Origin: Hermetia illucens
Lineage: Eukaryota; Arthropoda; Insecta; Diptera; Stratiomyidae
Direction of reading: 5' to 3'
Assembly: GCF_905115235.1 (NCBI RefSeq)
Contig: NC_051849.1
Span: 205,288,595-205,352,594 of the forward strand
DNA length: 64,000 bases
Each line of letters begins with the position of its first letter. Positions within the stretch are counted from its first letter, which is position 1. A model generated the notes under the pieces. That model worked only from the letters and a program-made list of their open reading frames with translations, made no database searches and was not told the origin of the DNA. Of this stretch, positions 9,540-21,205 are shown one piece after another. Both the position numbers and the translations under genes were made by a program.

Positions 9540-12535
9540 TAAAGGGCAGGTCATTGTCACCCTTTCGGTTCGATCCTGGCCCCAAAAGGACGCATCCTGT
9601 CGAGGAAGGTGAAGGGGAGGCAGAATTGAGCCATGACGGCAGCCCAGAGACTACCTGCGTCGAAAACGAACGCGACTCTGCCGAAAAAGAAAGCAAGGTC
9701 TTCACTCTTCAGAGACAAGTCCAGGAGCTCACCAGAGTCCCGAAGAGAATGACGAATTGCCGCTGCCCATTTCGGCATTTACGACACGCCCTCGATTAAC
9801 GCCACACAAATCTGGATGAGTGCCCGAGTAACCCACTCATGAGAAGCGGGAAAATCAACCCCGTCCATCCATACAACCTTCCACACTTCAAAAGCTAGAA
9901 GTTCACCGCAGCATCAGCAACGACTCTCTTCTCATCAGTTGCTTCAAAACGCCCAATAACAACCACGAATGTCATTGGTAGTGCTTCCCATAAACAACAA
10001 CCGACCGTGCCAACCCTCACGAAGTCAAACACAATCAAGACTCAAGCTCCAACGAAAAACAACTGCAGATGACTCAGGAAAAATTCTCTCCAATTATCAT
10101 TCGGGCAGATCCCCACGATAAAGAACACAACGAAAAAAATATTAAATTCGATCCCCGACAAAACCTCCCTGAAAAAAAAGCCTCAATCCACTCCATACAC
10201 TGCTTCATCTCTCTCATTGTAACGCCCGCGGTACCACGCTATTTGATGCAATTCAACTGTTACATCAACACCGTCAATTCTGCTCTCGCAAGCTGCTGCT
10301 TTATCGAGCTCCTGAGACGCTCCTGACTGACTCTACTTATACCCTGCCGACGACTACGGCCAACAATACTGGTGCAATACCTAGGTCGTCCCGGTCGACT
10401 AATTCTCGGCCTGTTCCAATGCGTCTAAAAAAGATTGTATCAACCTGACGACGTACACTAGCCAACTAGAAAATCGTCCTCCATCCGAAAAACATGTTGC
10501 CTTTTCAGCATCGGCTGCGCTACGCACTTCTAGCGATTGTCCTACTGTCGCTGCATTAGCACCACCACACACTTCCTCCTGTGCATCATCGATGCCCGCC
10601 ACCGCTGAACGGCAGGCCCTTCCGACCTTATGCCGCCCGATCTGCCCCCAATTGAACGTCGCCTCGCTCCCGAAGCAGCTGTTTGTGTCGAGGCTAGCGT
10701 ACTCCACCACGTCCGACGAAATTCTAGCCTATATGAGAAGCAGAACCAACTCAACTTTGTCACCTCTTTCATGTGTGAAGCTGACGAAAGATGGCTCTCC
10801 TGACCGAGTGATAGGTTCCTTCAAAGCGATATATCCCCACAACTTCGATGCTACCGTCCAATCTTCCTTTTGGCCACAGGAGGTCTTCGTCAAGCCTTAA
10901 TAGAGGACTAAACTTGGTGAAAATTTCCGGCCCACTCGCCTGCCTTGCCGAACTTAAATGATTCCAACAACTTTACACTCTTTTATCGAAAAATAAGGGG
11001 TCTAAGGACCAAGCTGTCGGATTTCAAACTGTCTGCCCTAGTATTCCAACGTCACGTCATCTGCATTTCTGAAACCTAGCTGGATGACAGGATTTTAGAT
11101 TCTGAGCTCCTCGAAGGTTACTCTATCCTTCGTTGTGACAGGGACTGCGTTACACTTGGCAAGACAACCGGCGGAGGTACCCTAATAGCAGTTGTGTCTC
11201 CTCACCGTGCCGAAATTATCTTTTCCTCCTCCTCCTCCACGTACGATTTTGTCACCATATGAGTCATTCTGCCAAATGTATGCCCCTTTATCATATGGTG
11301 TGTATATTTTCTCCGCCTCAGCCCGCCTTCTTTGCACGAGGAGTTCTTCCACAGGTTATCAGAGGTCCTCATCGTTTTGTTTGCCTCATTTCCTTTCATT
11401 TTCTGTGGCGGCTTAAATCTTCCCAAGGTCTCCTGGCCGATTACTCTTGGCCTTACTTTCCTCCCTAATAACTCCACCGACGCTTCCCTTCCTCTATCCA
11501 CTTTAATAGACACCTGTGCCGCCCTCCAGTTTAACCTTTCTGGAAACCACTTAGATTGCACTCTTGACCTTGTGTTCCCTAACCTTCCGGTGCGTTACCT
11601 TTCCCAATTCCTTCATGACCCCTCTTACGTTGCCCCTGACGTCCATCATCCTGCTCTCGAGTTCGATGCTCAGATATCCCGACTCCACTTTCCTTTCGCG
11701 AGCAAAAGTTCAACTTTCGTAAGGTGGATTTCGAAGGTCTGTACTTAGCTCTGACGGCAATCAACTGGATTCCCCTCCTCTCTCCACTTACGTGTGACCA
11801 AGCACTCAACACCTTCTATATATTTTATCTAATATTCTTCCTTGTTACGTCCCCACCTCTCCTAAGTACTTACCTGTCTAGTTAACCACTGAAGTGCACA
11901 AAAAACTACGTGGAAAACACACTGGGAGGAAAAAGTTCCTGTCGTCTATAACCTATGCTGACTTCGTTTTTTTTTCAAATCTTGAAGACTCCCTAACGCG
12001 GGGAAACCTCAAAACTTTCTGGTCTCATATTCCTAACTCCCGCTATCCTGCCCAGCTATCCCCTCCGTCCATTAAATTCTGTGGCTTCTCAGCTAACTCC
12101 CCCCAACTATCTTGTAATTTACTCTACCGTTACTTTTTCTCAGTCCATGTTCCCCCTCCTTCCTCCGAATCCCTCCCGATAGTGACTGTAGCTTGCTCCG
12201 CATCACCTATCATTCCCCTTCTTACCGCGCTCCTTGTCGAGTAAATTTTATGCCAATGTCGGACCTGGTTACGATGGTTTTCAAATCCTCTTTTTGCTCA
12301 AAACTGGCAAGTCCATTTCCCTTCCCCTATTTCTTATTTTCCACAAAAGTCTCGAAGAGAATCAATTTCCCCCTATGGAAAGAGGCTCTCATCATTGCCA
12401 TACACAAAAGTGACGATCGTGTGCTTGCTTACTGTCCAACCGATCCTGTCGCATCTCTTTTGACGGCTACACATCCCACTCCTTCTCCCCCTCTCCCTGA
12501 TGTCACACAGGGATCTATTCTAGGCTAGAGTTTAC
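9540..12535 (+). mobile_element. Jockey/CR1-like LINE, 3'-truncated
   Basis: The element runs ORF1 then endonuclease then the start of the RT. ORF1 ends with the domain typical of Jockey/CR1-type gag proteins: KQLFVSRLAYSTTSDEILAY, then LSCVKLTKDGS, GSFKAIYPHNF and SFWPQEVFVKP (10592-10900). The endonuclease follows (about 10960-11750) with RKIRGLRTKLSDF, VICISET and NHLDCTLDLVF. RT traces at 12330-12535 include ENQFPPMW-like and VTQGSILG motifs with the core deleted. Stops and frameshifts are frequent and the 3' end is cut by a Gypsy relic. Its 5' part duplicates 8190-8790. Confidence 0.8.
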
Positions 12536-13000
12536 GTCCTTGTTCATGGACGGCCAGAAGTATTTACCAGTAACTAACCGGTTCGTCGTCCTGACGTTTG
12601 GGGGGGGGGCCTCAGCAGCCCACCCAACCTCGCGAGAGTCTTTGATTTTGGGCCAAGGCAAGCAGGCGTTAAGCATCGCTTGGTAATGAGTGGCCTTGGG
12701 GAAGAAACGACGATAGAAGTTTAACATACCCAAACATTTCTGCAGATCCTTTACCGTGGTGGGTAAGGAAAGGCTCTTTATCGCTTCAACCTTGTCTGGG
12801 TCAGGTTGGATACCTTCAGAATTTGGCCAAGAAATTTTACCTGCTTCTGGAGGAATTTGCATTTTGCAACGTTTAGGACAAGTCCCGCCTGAAGGAGACG
12901 CTGAAAAATGCTATCGAGATGTTCCTAGTGTTCAGATTCTGAAGAGGAAGCGACCAAATATCATCCATAAAGACGAAACAAAAGTTCGTCGAGCTACAGG
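12535..13000 (-). mobile_element. Gypsy LTR-retrotransposon fossil, RT to integrase fragment
   Basis: On the minus strand the piece encodes the RT end (LGMLNFYRRFFPKATHYQAM), part of the connection/RNase H and the integrase start (YFWPSMNKDVNS). The family is the same as the plus-strand fossil at 3300-6400. It is a short, broken remnant, sandwiched between a Jockey/CR1-like LINE and an R1-like LINE. Confidence 0.8.
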
Positions 13001-13004
13001 CAAA

Positions 13005-15285
13005 GAGCTATCATGCCCGAGACCGAAAAAGATTTCAGACTGGCCTGCAAAATGTTTGGATGAGCAGACCTTCATAGAGGAGTGGTTAGATAAACCTGAT
13101 AAAGTAGGCGCCTCTACGGAAAGAGCCGTAATTCTGGCTTAATGCATCGCCAAAGCATGTGACGCGTCCCAGCCTAGAAGGTGTTCATTCCCCAGTAGAA
13201 GACCAAACTACTGGTGGAATGATGAATTGATCGGCCTTCGATCAGCCTGCCACCGAGCCAGAAGAGCGGTTCAAAGGGCGGTAGGTAGAGTCGATCAGGG
13301 GCAAAAAGAGCGGCCCTATAAAGCACCTTGCAAAAACCTCAAGCTCGCCATCCAGCGAAGCAAGAGGGAGTGCTTTAAGGAGCTCTGCTCAGAAGCGAAC
13401 ATAAACCCGTGGGGGGTGCCTACAGAATCGTGATGGGACGATTCAGAGGCCGCTCCTCTCCGCAGATCACGTGCCCCACCCTCTTGCTGAAAATCATCCA
13501 GGGGTTATTCCCCCAGCAAGAGGAGAGCACCGACATATTCCAATCACCTCTGAATATGACGGCAATTCCTCCAGTCACCAGAGACGAACTACTGGAGATC
13601 TGCGGCAGAATAGGAGACAATAAAGCACCGGGTCTGGACGGAGTACCGAATAAGGCCCTTAAGCTTGCCGTGAAATCCAGACCGGACATGTTCGCTGAGT
13701 TGTTCGAAGCGTGCATGTCCGAGGGGATATTTCCAGGGGCATGGAAGCGGTAGAAGTTGGTACTTCCTGGTAAACCTCCGGGTGAACCATCCTCATACCG
13801 ACCTATATGTCTCCTGGACACGGTGGGGAAAATGATAGAGAGGGTAATCTATAATAGATTCCTCCCGGTTGTTGAGAGCCAAGGCGCCCTTTCAGATTGG
13901 CAGTATGGGTTCCGTAAAGCCAGATCAACCATTGATGTCATCAAATTGGTTTCTGGCTTGGCCGAAGATGCAATTCACGGAAAGCAAATATTGCATAGTA
14001 GTAATCCTGGATGTGAAAAATGCATTCAATTCGGCCAGTTGGAATCTAATACGCAAATCCCTAGCGAAGGTTGGTATTCCCGCCTATCTCGCTGTCATCG
14101 TCGATAGTTATTTAACTGAAAGGAGGCTCTGGTATGACACCGATGACGGATCCCAGGAGTACATTGTTTCCGCGGGTGTCCTGCAGGGCTCCGTATTGGG
14201 TCCACTACTGTGGAACATCATGTACAACGATGTACTTAATCTTCCCCTTCCGGGGGAAGTCGCAGTAGTGGGTTACGCAGACGACATAGCACTGGTTGTT
14301 ATCGCAAAGCATCTCGAAGATGCAGAGTTATACTCAAGCGAGGCAATCGGTGCTGTTAAAAGTTGACCAAAGAGCTCTGGTCTGACACTTGCGGAGGAGA
14401 AAACGGAAGCGGTCCTCATCACTAAGCGCTGGAAGAGAAATTACGCCGGTATTAGGATCGGGAATCATATCATCACTTCCAAGTCGACCATCGATACTTG
14501 GGGGTGGTGATAGACAGGAAGCTTAGCTATAAGCAACATCTGCGGTAAGGATGATGCCGAACGTGGGAGGGCCACCGCATACCTCTAGGTTGCTTATCGC
14601 CAGGGTGGTGACCTCGATCAAACTGAGTCCAGTTTACAGGAGGATAGCCCTGAGGATATGCTCTGCCTTCAGGACTGTCTCAGATGATGCAGCATTCGTC
14701 ATCTCTGGAATGATGCCGATTGACATCTTGGCAGATGAAATGGCGAATATATACAATGCGAAGCCAACCACTTCCTCATCGCAGACGAAGAAGACTGAAA
14801 GGGAGAGATCCATAAATAGATGGCAAGAGTGGTGGGAACGCTCAGGAAAGGGTCGGTGGACTCACAGGCTCATTCCTGCTATCAACGAGTGGTTGAAGAG
14901 ACGACACGGTGAAATTAACTATAATCTCACCCAGTTTCTCACGGGACATGGAGGATATCTCCAATACCTTCACAGGTTTAAATTGGAGACCTCACCCGAC
15001 TGTCCAAATTGTGATCGAGTTCCAGAGGACCCAGAACATGTATTCTTCCACTGTCCGAGATTTTTGGAAGAAAGGAGGAATCTAAGGGAGACTCTAGGAG
15101 AGGTGCTGGTATCAGAAAATCTGGTGGCGAAAACGCGCGCACATCAAGAGAATTGGGTTGCGGTCAATTGCATGATCGCATTTTGCACCTCCAGCTGTCT
15201 GAACCACCCAGGCAGGCTGTCAAAGGGAGGCACCCTAACCGCGACTACCGCCAGCGGTGGCTGGCTACGGTGATCGTCTATCTAC
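13005..15285 (+). mobile_element. R1-like LINE (family A), 5'-truncated, RT and C-terminus
   Basis: The copy starts in the end of the endonuclease (RRPNYWWNDELIGLRSAC, 13197-13250) and runs through the RT: ICGRIGDNKAPGLDGVPNKA (about 13600-13660), SSYRPICLLDTVGKM, QYGFRKARSTIDVI, a YADDIALVV catalytic block near 14280, and the C-terminal CCHC finger (CPNCDRVPEDPEHVFFHCPR, near 15000-15060). There are several frame breaks, so it is inactive. The same family occurs at 21206-25260 (minus, nearly complete) and at 62290 to the window end (minus). Its 3' end abuts a Gypsy gag scrap and repeat P. Confidence 0.85.
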
Positions 15286-15290
15286 TTTCT
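15180..15290 (-). mobile_element. Gypsy gag start scrap
   Basis: The minus strand encodes a WFRQLE-like gag motif (about 15190-15250), which matches the gag start of the Gypsy fossils at 30950 and 42790. It lies directly beside repeat P, as in those copies. It is a small broken fossil. Confidence 0.5.
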
Positions 15291-16500
15291 TTATCGCCTT
15301 CTTTGATACCTCCAATTCCTAAGGACAATATTGAATACATTGTTCCAGCCCTTCCTCTTTTACTTGAACTTGGGACCAGCATGATGCCTACATAGCATGG
15401 CGGAGCTAGCCTTGTCTCATACACTCAGCTCTTCATTAGTTATCCTTTTAATAAAACAAATGGAATCGAAATCATTTTATACAATTTTTTACTTTATTGT
15501 CAATCATGTCTGGTACCAAATATCCCTCTCCCTAAAATAGCAACAATTGACTAGATTTTTTTAAAATAACTTGAAGTAGAAATCCATAGACGCCGTACTC
15601 AAGAAGTTGGAAGCAATGCAGCTTAAAGGTCCTGCCAAAAATAACAGTTAATTATAGGATGTGCTTACTAGATTATCTCTACCTTGTTGCGCTAGATTTT
15701 TTTGATTTGTACTTAAGTTTACTCATTATCCATTCTCTGTTAAACGTTACGTCTGTATAAAGCGTTAGTCGATTCATACAAATAGAGCGGATCCCATAGT
15801 GATAGTTCTGCCATGGATAACCACCTATGAGAGGCCCTCCGGAGCCACCCTAAAAAAGTACAGAAAAATATTTAGATATAACTTCCAAGTTAGTACACGA
15901 AGGGCTCCCACTGTAACCACTGAGAGCTCTTTTCTCAAACTCCGTCAGGAGGAGGAATATAGAAAGTACGTCCTTAAATATATTTACTTACGAATTTTTG
16001 AGAGCCGGAAACGCAATAGGTCGAATTTTTCTGCAACGACCTACCACACAAAGGTGAATTTACAGTAAATTCCCCATAACGAAGTTGTCTGTCAGATACC
16101 TATAACATTAACGTAAAGGTTGAATAAATTCCATATTTTATTCAACAACAATTATTGGTGCATGTTATGACTTGATATCGATTGATTACTCTTTGATGGT
16201 ACTTTAGCAGTCAAATTCCGATGTACTATCACCTTTACTATACAACTGATCCGATTGAGGTGTTAAAACGCTAGTCGTGCCTTCGTCAGCACAGAACCTA
16301 ACAAGCAAGTCCGAATACCGGAAGCTGGTGCTTCAGATTTTTCGGTTGGATAGGCTCTGAAAACGAGGCCTGATACACCTCTTGAGGGTCATATTTTGAG
16401 TCCTCAATCCCCTACGTTTCAGCTGATATCAAATATGAAAACGTACAAGTAAACCCTTTCATTTGATACACCACATGGCCACATTCTGTGTTAAAAAACA
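15290..16500 (+). repeat. Dispersed repeat P, copy b
   Basis: This copy matches 30950-32150 and 42790-44010 over its whole length with moderate divergence. Landmarks are CTTGGGACCAGCATGATG, ATGGCGGAGCTAGCCTTG, TATGAGAGGCCC and GTTATGACTTGATATCGATT. A Gypsy gag scrap precedes it and an R1-like ORF1 fragment follows it, the same order as in the two younger blocks. Confidence 0.7.
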
Positions 16501-17110
16501 CACCCCCCGGTGCAGGGGCTCGGAACCATAACACTGACGGCTATTGGGGGTGAGCAAGAGGGCTCCCGGCCGGCGATATCACTCGACTGCAGCGTGGTCA
16601 ACTTAGCCACTGTGGCATGTAATGCTACCAATATTTTAAATTTGAAGAAGGAAGTATTCAAACCAATGACACTTTCTGCCAAGAACACTGCCAAGGCAAG
16701 AATGATAGCCTGAAAGGAGTTAACCGGCCAAAAAAGCTGATTTCGACCCCCATCGCATCTGATCCAACTAGAGGGAATAGATGCATTAAGAAGAAGCTCA
16801 TCAATTTCACCATTTTCTCCAATACCAAAGACACCAAAAGAGAAAGCTCAAAAGTCTGTAAAAGGAGTAACCTGGCCAAGACTCCCTGAGAACAGGGTCC
16901 TGACACAGAAGAACTACCTTTTACGCAGCTTGAGACTAAAATAGCTTAGCTGTCTGAATTCATCAAGGACAAGCAAAACGTGCACCAAGCCATTAAGGAC
17001 ATGGTGAGAGCTATCAGAGTTCTTTACAAAAGGCCGCAGGAAGAAGAAAGAAACCTTAAGGAAAAGTCCAACACCCGTGCCCCAACAGTGTTTCTGGGAT
17101 AGCTCTGCCC
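16500..17110 (+). mobile_element. R1-like LINE ORF1 fragment
   Basis: The start resembles the ORF1 start of the R1-like LINE near 25170 (minus) and the plus-strand pieces at 32340-32880 and 44200-44745. Further on it encodes a coiled-coil-like stretch, FIKDKQNVHQAIKDMVRAIR then VLYKRPQEEERN, typical of LINE gag proteins. It has frame breaks and ends where a minus-strand R1-like RT piece starts. Confidence 0.6.
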
Positions 17111-17189
17111 TCTAGGTCATTTTCGGTCACTTAGGTGGATCGTCTGATCCTCCTACCCATTCGAGTTCATTAGACACTTCATCCCAAGA

Positions 17190-19040
17190 CTCACCAATTT
17201 AGTCAACCGTAGCTTGAGCTTGGGCAAGTGCGGGCACAGGGTCATATACCACGTGACCGTGACTCCAAAGTATGCCACTTTCTGATTGTATTTCAAACAT
17301 ACCCCGAGCGTCAACGATACCCATGTACCCAGTACCCCGCCGCTCGAGTCTTACTCGACTGTTCCCCTCAAGAAGAAAGAGGAGATCAGCCGCGTGGCAA
17401 ACATATTCACCTACGATAGAAAGCTCACCCAACAGTTCATCCATCATCAGGTTCCATATAAATGGAGCTGCGATAGATCCCTGTGAGCAGCCGCGCTCCA
17501 CATTCACCCACACACGCTCGTTAACACCTTGGGCGAATGCTTTCCCACCATGGAAGCACCTCTTCCACAGAGCTAATTGCAGCCACACACAAAGTTTCGA
17601 CAACACTGACGACCAACTTAGGTAAACAAATGCACCTTTGAAATCTACAAACATTCCAAGGACTTACTTGAGTTCTTCACATAGATGAAGGCGTTGTCGG
17701 TGGACCTTCTAGTATCGAAGCCATACTGCCTACCAGACACCAGATTGGATGTTTTCACCCCCAGTTGCTGGACCATAATCCTCTCCAGGACCTTGCTAAT
17801 GGCCGGGAGAGGAGATATGGCCCAATATGACTGAGGATTACTCTCCTTCTTCTCAGGCGACTTCAGGAACACAGACAAACATACACTGGACATTACATAA
17901 GATAGCCCGCCAGATAGATTTGCTCCTTTCGCCAGTCATCCCATCCCAGCCAGGTGGCTTTCGAGACGTGTGCTTCGCCATGCTCTACCCGATCTCACAA
18001 CACCTCAGGGGACCAATTTCTTCCCCGCCTTAAACGTGATCGTCAGGAGACACCGAAGGCTTGGATCTCGGAAAAAGTTCACCCACCAAAGTACAAACAC
18101 TATCAAAGTCATGTCAGCATAGGTTCACCGTTCATCTTGGTGCTAGCTATTTCGTGATTACGTATCCCTCTACTTATCCGGTAGGCCCTATCCCAAAGGT
18201 CATCAATCACTACGCTCACCGACAACTCGCCTCCAGTCTGTCCTTTAAACTGTCCCAATAGATTTTTATAAGACGAAACACCTCGCCTATTGCCGAGCCT
18301 AAGCTGGTCAACATCAACATCAGGATTGACTGCACTGTGCACGGTGCGCCCTTTGGAAACTTTTCCTCAGGCGACGGACTTCTCTCCGCTTAATGCGAAG
18401 AGCATTTGTCCACCACGTGACATGATTTTGAGCCCTTCGTACGGGCTTCATAAGCATGTCATCATTGACGCTACACATCCACTCGTTCAACAGATTAACC
18501 TTTTCATCCGTAGACAAGAGCACAAGCTCAGAAAGGGGATAGCGGCCAAGTAAGTCCTTCATCCGAGCAACATATTCCAGACAGTTACACCCAACGCGTC
18601 GGCGTAAGTGGGGGGTCTACACTACATTCACACCCCTATTGACTGGTATGACCTTAAAAGCAGTGTGGTCACTGCGGTCACGGCGTCCATCCAACAATCT
18701 CGATAACTGGACACAAGCCTTCGCTGCGTTATTTCAATATCACTGACGCCCTTGGGGCTCTTCAATGTGGAAACATTTGACAGAACATTTACACGAAACA
18801 AATCGTGCTTCAACAACACTTTGGAGAATGCCTCTGGGCATGGGGAGGGGTCCAGGATGAACGGTGATCCCCGAATACGCAGGACCACCTCATGCAAGTA
18901 TGCAATATGCTGCTCCAGGTCATCTGTGAGTGGACAGTACATGCTCAAACAAAACCACCGTCGTAAAGGCCCCGTGGTTGAGGCACATACGCCCCACTCA
19001 TTAGTGAGACTCTCAACACAGATGCCATCTAGACGCGGAT
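17190..19040 (-). mobile_element. R1-like LINE (family B), endonuclease and RT fragment
   Basis: On the minus strand the endonuclease part lies at 18628-18948 (MSMYCPLTDDLEQHIAYLHE, then IRGSPFILD). A linker region with WWTNALRIKRREVRRLRKSF at 18320-18562 follows, and then the RT at 17645-17893 (QYGFDTRRSTDNAFIYVK) and 17199-17654 (VERGCSQGSIAAPFIWNLMM, then DELLGELS and a degenerate ADD site). ORF1 and both element ends are missing, and there are stops between the parts. The same fragment is found at 36225-37540 and 47490-48735, so it was present before the blocks duplicated. Confidence 0.8.
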
Positions 19041-19043
19041 CAT

Positions 19044-19560
19044 TTATGGCCCCCTCGCAGTGAACACTTGCATGTCACCAGGCAAGCCTCTGACCCAGTC
19101 ATTGACTACCCAGGGTTCCTGCTGACCAAGATCGTGCATCACGACAGCCACTCTGGCGCAGTTCAACGATGATAGGTATTGCAGCTTTCGAACGTTGTCA
19201 ATCGATGGATTTTTTCCAATCACGGCTTTCAATAGCTCTATAAAATGGCACCACTCCTTGCTAATGCAGGACAAAACAGAAATTTGAATTGGCGGTAGTT
19301 TCGGCAATTGATCAGGAAAGACATGTGATATTCCGTCAGCTGCCACTGAAACCTGAACTTCTCAGCTCCTACGTCCTCCATTGCTGTTTTGCTTTGAGAC
19401 TGGGCTTGTCACTCTCGATCTTTGCCTTAATTGCGCCAACCTTAGCTTCCATCTCCTTCTGCCTACTTTGAGAAGACCGAGAAGCCTCCGGTAATTCGCC
19501 CTGAATGTGGAAATTAGTTCCTCCAATGTCTATCGTTTCTTTTGCTGGTCTTTCGTCGTT
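19044..19560 (-). mobile_element. BEL/Pao LTR-retrotransposon fossil, gag fragment
   Basis: The minus strand encodes the BEL/Pao gag signature LPKLPPIQI with KEWCHFIELLKAVIGKNPSI and NVRKLQYLSSLN (19044-19346), preceded by a coiled-coil part with EMEAKV. Only gag remains. It is a broken, old copy; shorter forms of the same piece occur at 37540-37960 and 48735-49040. Confidence 0.7.
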
Positions 19561-19599
19561 TTTCCGACGGCTCCATCCTTTCTGTCATTCCTCTCGAGA

Positions 19600-19900
19600 A
19601 CCTGCGGCTGCTCTTTATCGATTTCGGTAAAGCTTTCGACAGCTTAAACAGGGAGTGTACATATTTGACGAACTGCACCGATTTGATGTTATTTGACGCA
19701 TAGACAGCGCTAGACCTGTCTTCGCTGCCTCAACATCAAGACCAAGTTGGGACCGTTCTGTATTAATGTTTGTGTTGCTACATGGGAGTTACCATGTGGG
19801 AAGTGACTCCCACTCTTATTCGAAAGCGCCAAGCTATCGCCAAACTTGCCTACGACCGAACATAGAACTTAGTCAGCGCACAGACCAGTTGCCCATGGAG
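19600..19900 (+). mobile_element. RTE-like LINE, RT relic
   Basis: LLFIDFGKAFDSLNREC (an RT domain A motif) is read at about 19610-19670, followed after a deletion by a C-terminal LINE part around 19740-19880. The same piece in the same place, 60-100 bp downstream of the protease stop codon, is found at 37960-38290 and 49060-49400, where LLYGS and RFIKERWPDTASN are clearer. Confidence 0.6.
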
Positions 19901-19942
19901 AAGAAGTGAACTGTAGATAGGTCAGATATTAAGGGGAGTTGG

Positions 19943-20272
19943 TCAACCAGTCTCGCAAACTGCCCGACGACTGGGTCGCCTTAACAGCACTTGGTGCAGA
20001 ATGGTGGAGGAGGAGTTGGCCCTCGGGAAGTTCTGGAAAGAGTTGAAGTTGAGGTTAGCGAAATTTGATAATAGTAAACCGAGCAATATAAAATGAATTC
20101 CTTCCTTATGACGAGGACAACAATCAATCGACCAAGTTCCATACATTCACCCAATACTTTTCCATACATTTCGACCGAAACCAATGGTAAAGCATCGGGA
20201 TAGATTCGGAAGAGTTTCGCTCGCCATCGAAATTGGGGCCACATATGACGATAGGCAAAAAGCCTCCGCTAC
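19943..20272 (-). CDS. Serine protease gene 2, exons 3-4
   Basis: Exon 3 (20168-20272, 35 codons) follows an ATTTGCAG acceptor and encodes VAEAFCLSSYVAPISMA followed by SRCFTIGFGRN. Its donor is AAT|GTATGG. A 135-nt intron leads to exon 4 (19943-20032, acceptor CTTTCCAG), which encodes NFPRANSSSTILHQVLLRRP then SRRAVCETG and a TGA stop. Total product with exons 1-2 is 196 residues. Exon 4 corresponds to the loop after GWG and the following strand of S1 proteases; the region with the catalytic Ser would come next but is not found. The stop is at the same codon in genes 3 and 4, and an RTE relic starts just beyond it. Function as an active protease is doubtful. Confidence 0.75.
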
Positions 20273-20364
20273 CTGCAAATATAAACATTTGTCGATTTAA
20301 ATAATAAATGGTAAGTAGTAATTTACGACTGAATATTATACGAATTTGTCAACCCCTAAATACG

Positions 20365-21205
20365 CCCCCCCCCCCCGCGCTTAAGGAAGTAGCAAGTAAC
20401 CAGCGAAACACTCCCGCCGTCAAAAGCTAGTGTAAGTCCCAAGGCGAAACGTTGATTGGAACACAATAGGGAGCTTAAAACCTTCGAAATGCCTGTTGAA
20501 CCAACACCGGTTGCTCTTCTACCAAACCCTATCTCCGCCTCCACATGGCGGTCGCTGGGAATTCCTTCTGAATGAAAAACTTCAGACAGATAAAGATGAA
20601 GGAGAGTTTCCCGCGCCTAAAAAGAGGAATAAATTGTACCAACGGCCCTCAAGGTTTGGGGTAAGGTCGGGCTGATAACTCTACACTGAAGACCAAAGTC
20701 ACGGAGCCACGAAAGGAGCCTCGGACAGGGCGGATTATACAATGGCAGACGCGGCAACAAAAACGGATGAACGATTTGCGTATTTTCTCATCGAATGTGC
20801 GCTCTTTGTACTGATCGAATGTTGCCCAGTATCTGGCCAGTAGCCTGTCCTAATATAAGGTTGATGTAATGACGTCACAAGATAGCCACTGGGGAGGGAA
20901 AGGTTTCCAGAAGAGCCAGATGGGTATCTACTGTAATGACCATCCCGTAAACCATGTGCTCGGAGTTGGTGTCCTTCTCAGCCGAAAAATTCGACCTACT
21001 GTCACCGGCTTTGAAAACTTAAAGAAACGGCTTTGCAGTTTGCGTTTGCGGGGCGAAATATAAGCCTCATCAATGTTAGCCCCCGTACAGAGGACTCGAC
21101 AGAGTCGGAGGCAACGGGTTTCGGATTATCCAACTACATAGTAGTGCCGCACAAAATAGTAGTTGGAAGTACCTGGTTTGCGAAGAAGGCGACCAAACAT
21201 ATGTC
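20365..21205 (+). mobile_element. RTE-like LINE in gene 2 intron 2, 5' part (endonuclease)
   Basis: The 5' region (about 20415-20760) matches 38970-39300 and 50080-50420 in genes 3 and 4. Endonuclease traces follow, with GVLLSRKI (about 20965), ISLINVSPRTEDSTES and KIVVGSTWFAKKATKHM at 21060-21205. The element stops abruptly where an R1-like LINE begins on the opposite strand; its 3' end reappears at 26775. The copy is broken by many stops. Confidence 0.7.

Noticed and set aside
12601-12610. G tract, and C tracts at 7928-7936 and 20365-20377
   Set aside because: Simple low-complexity runs; those at 7928 and 20365 are shared intron 2 sequence and need no other explanation.
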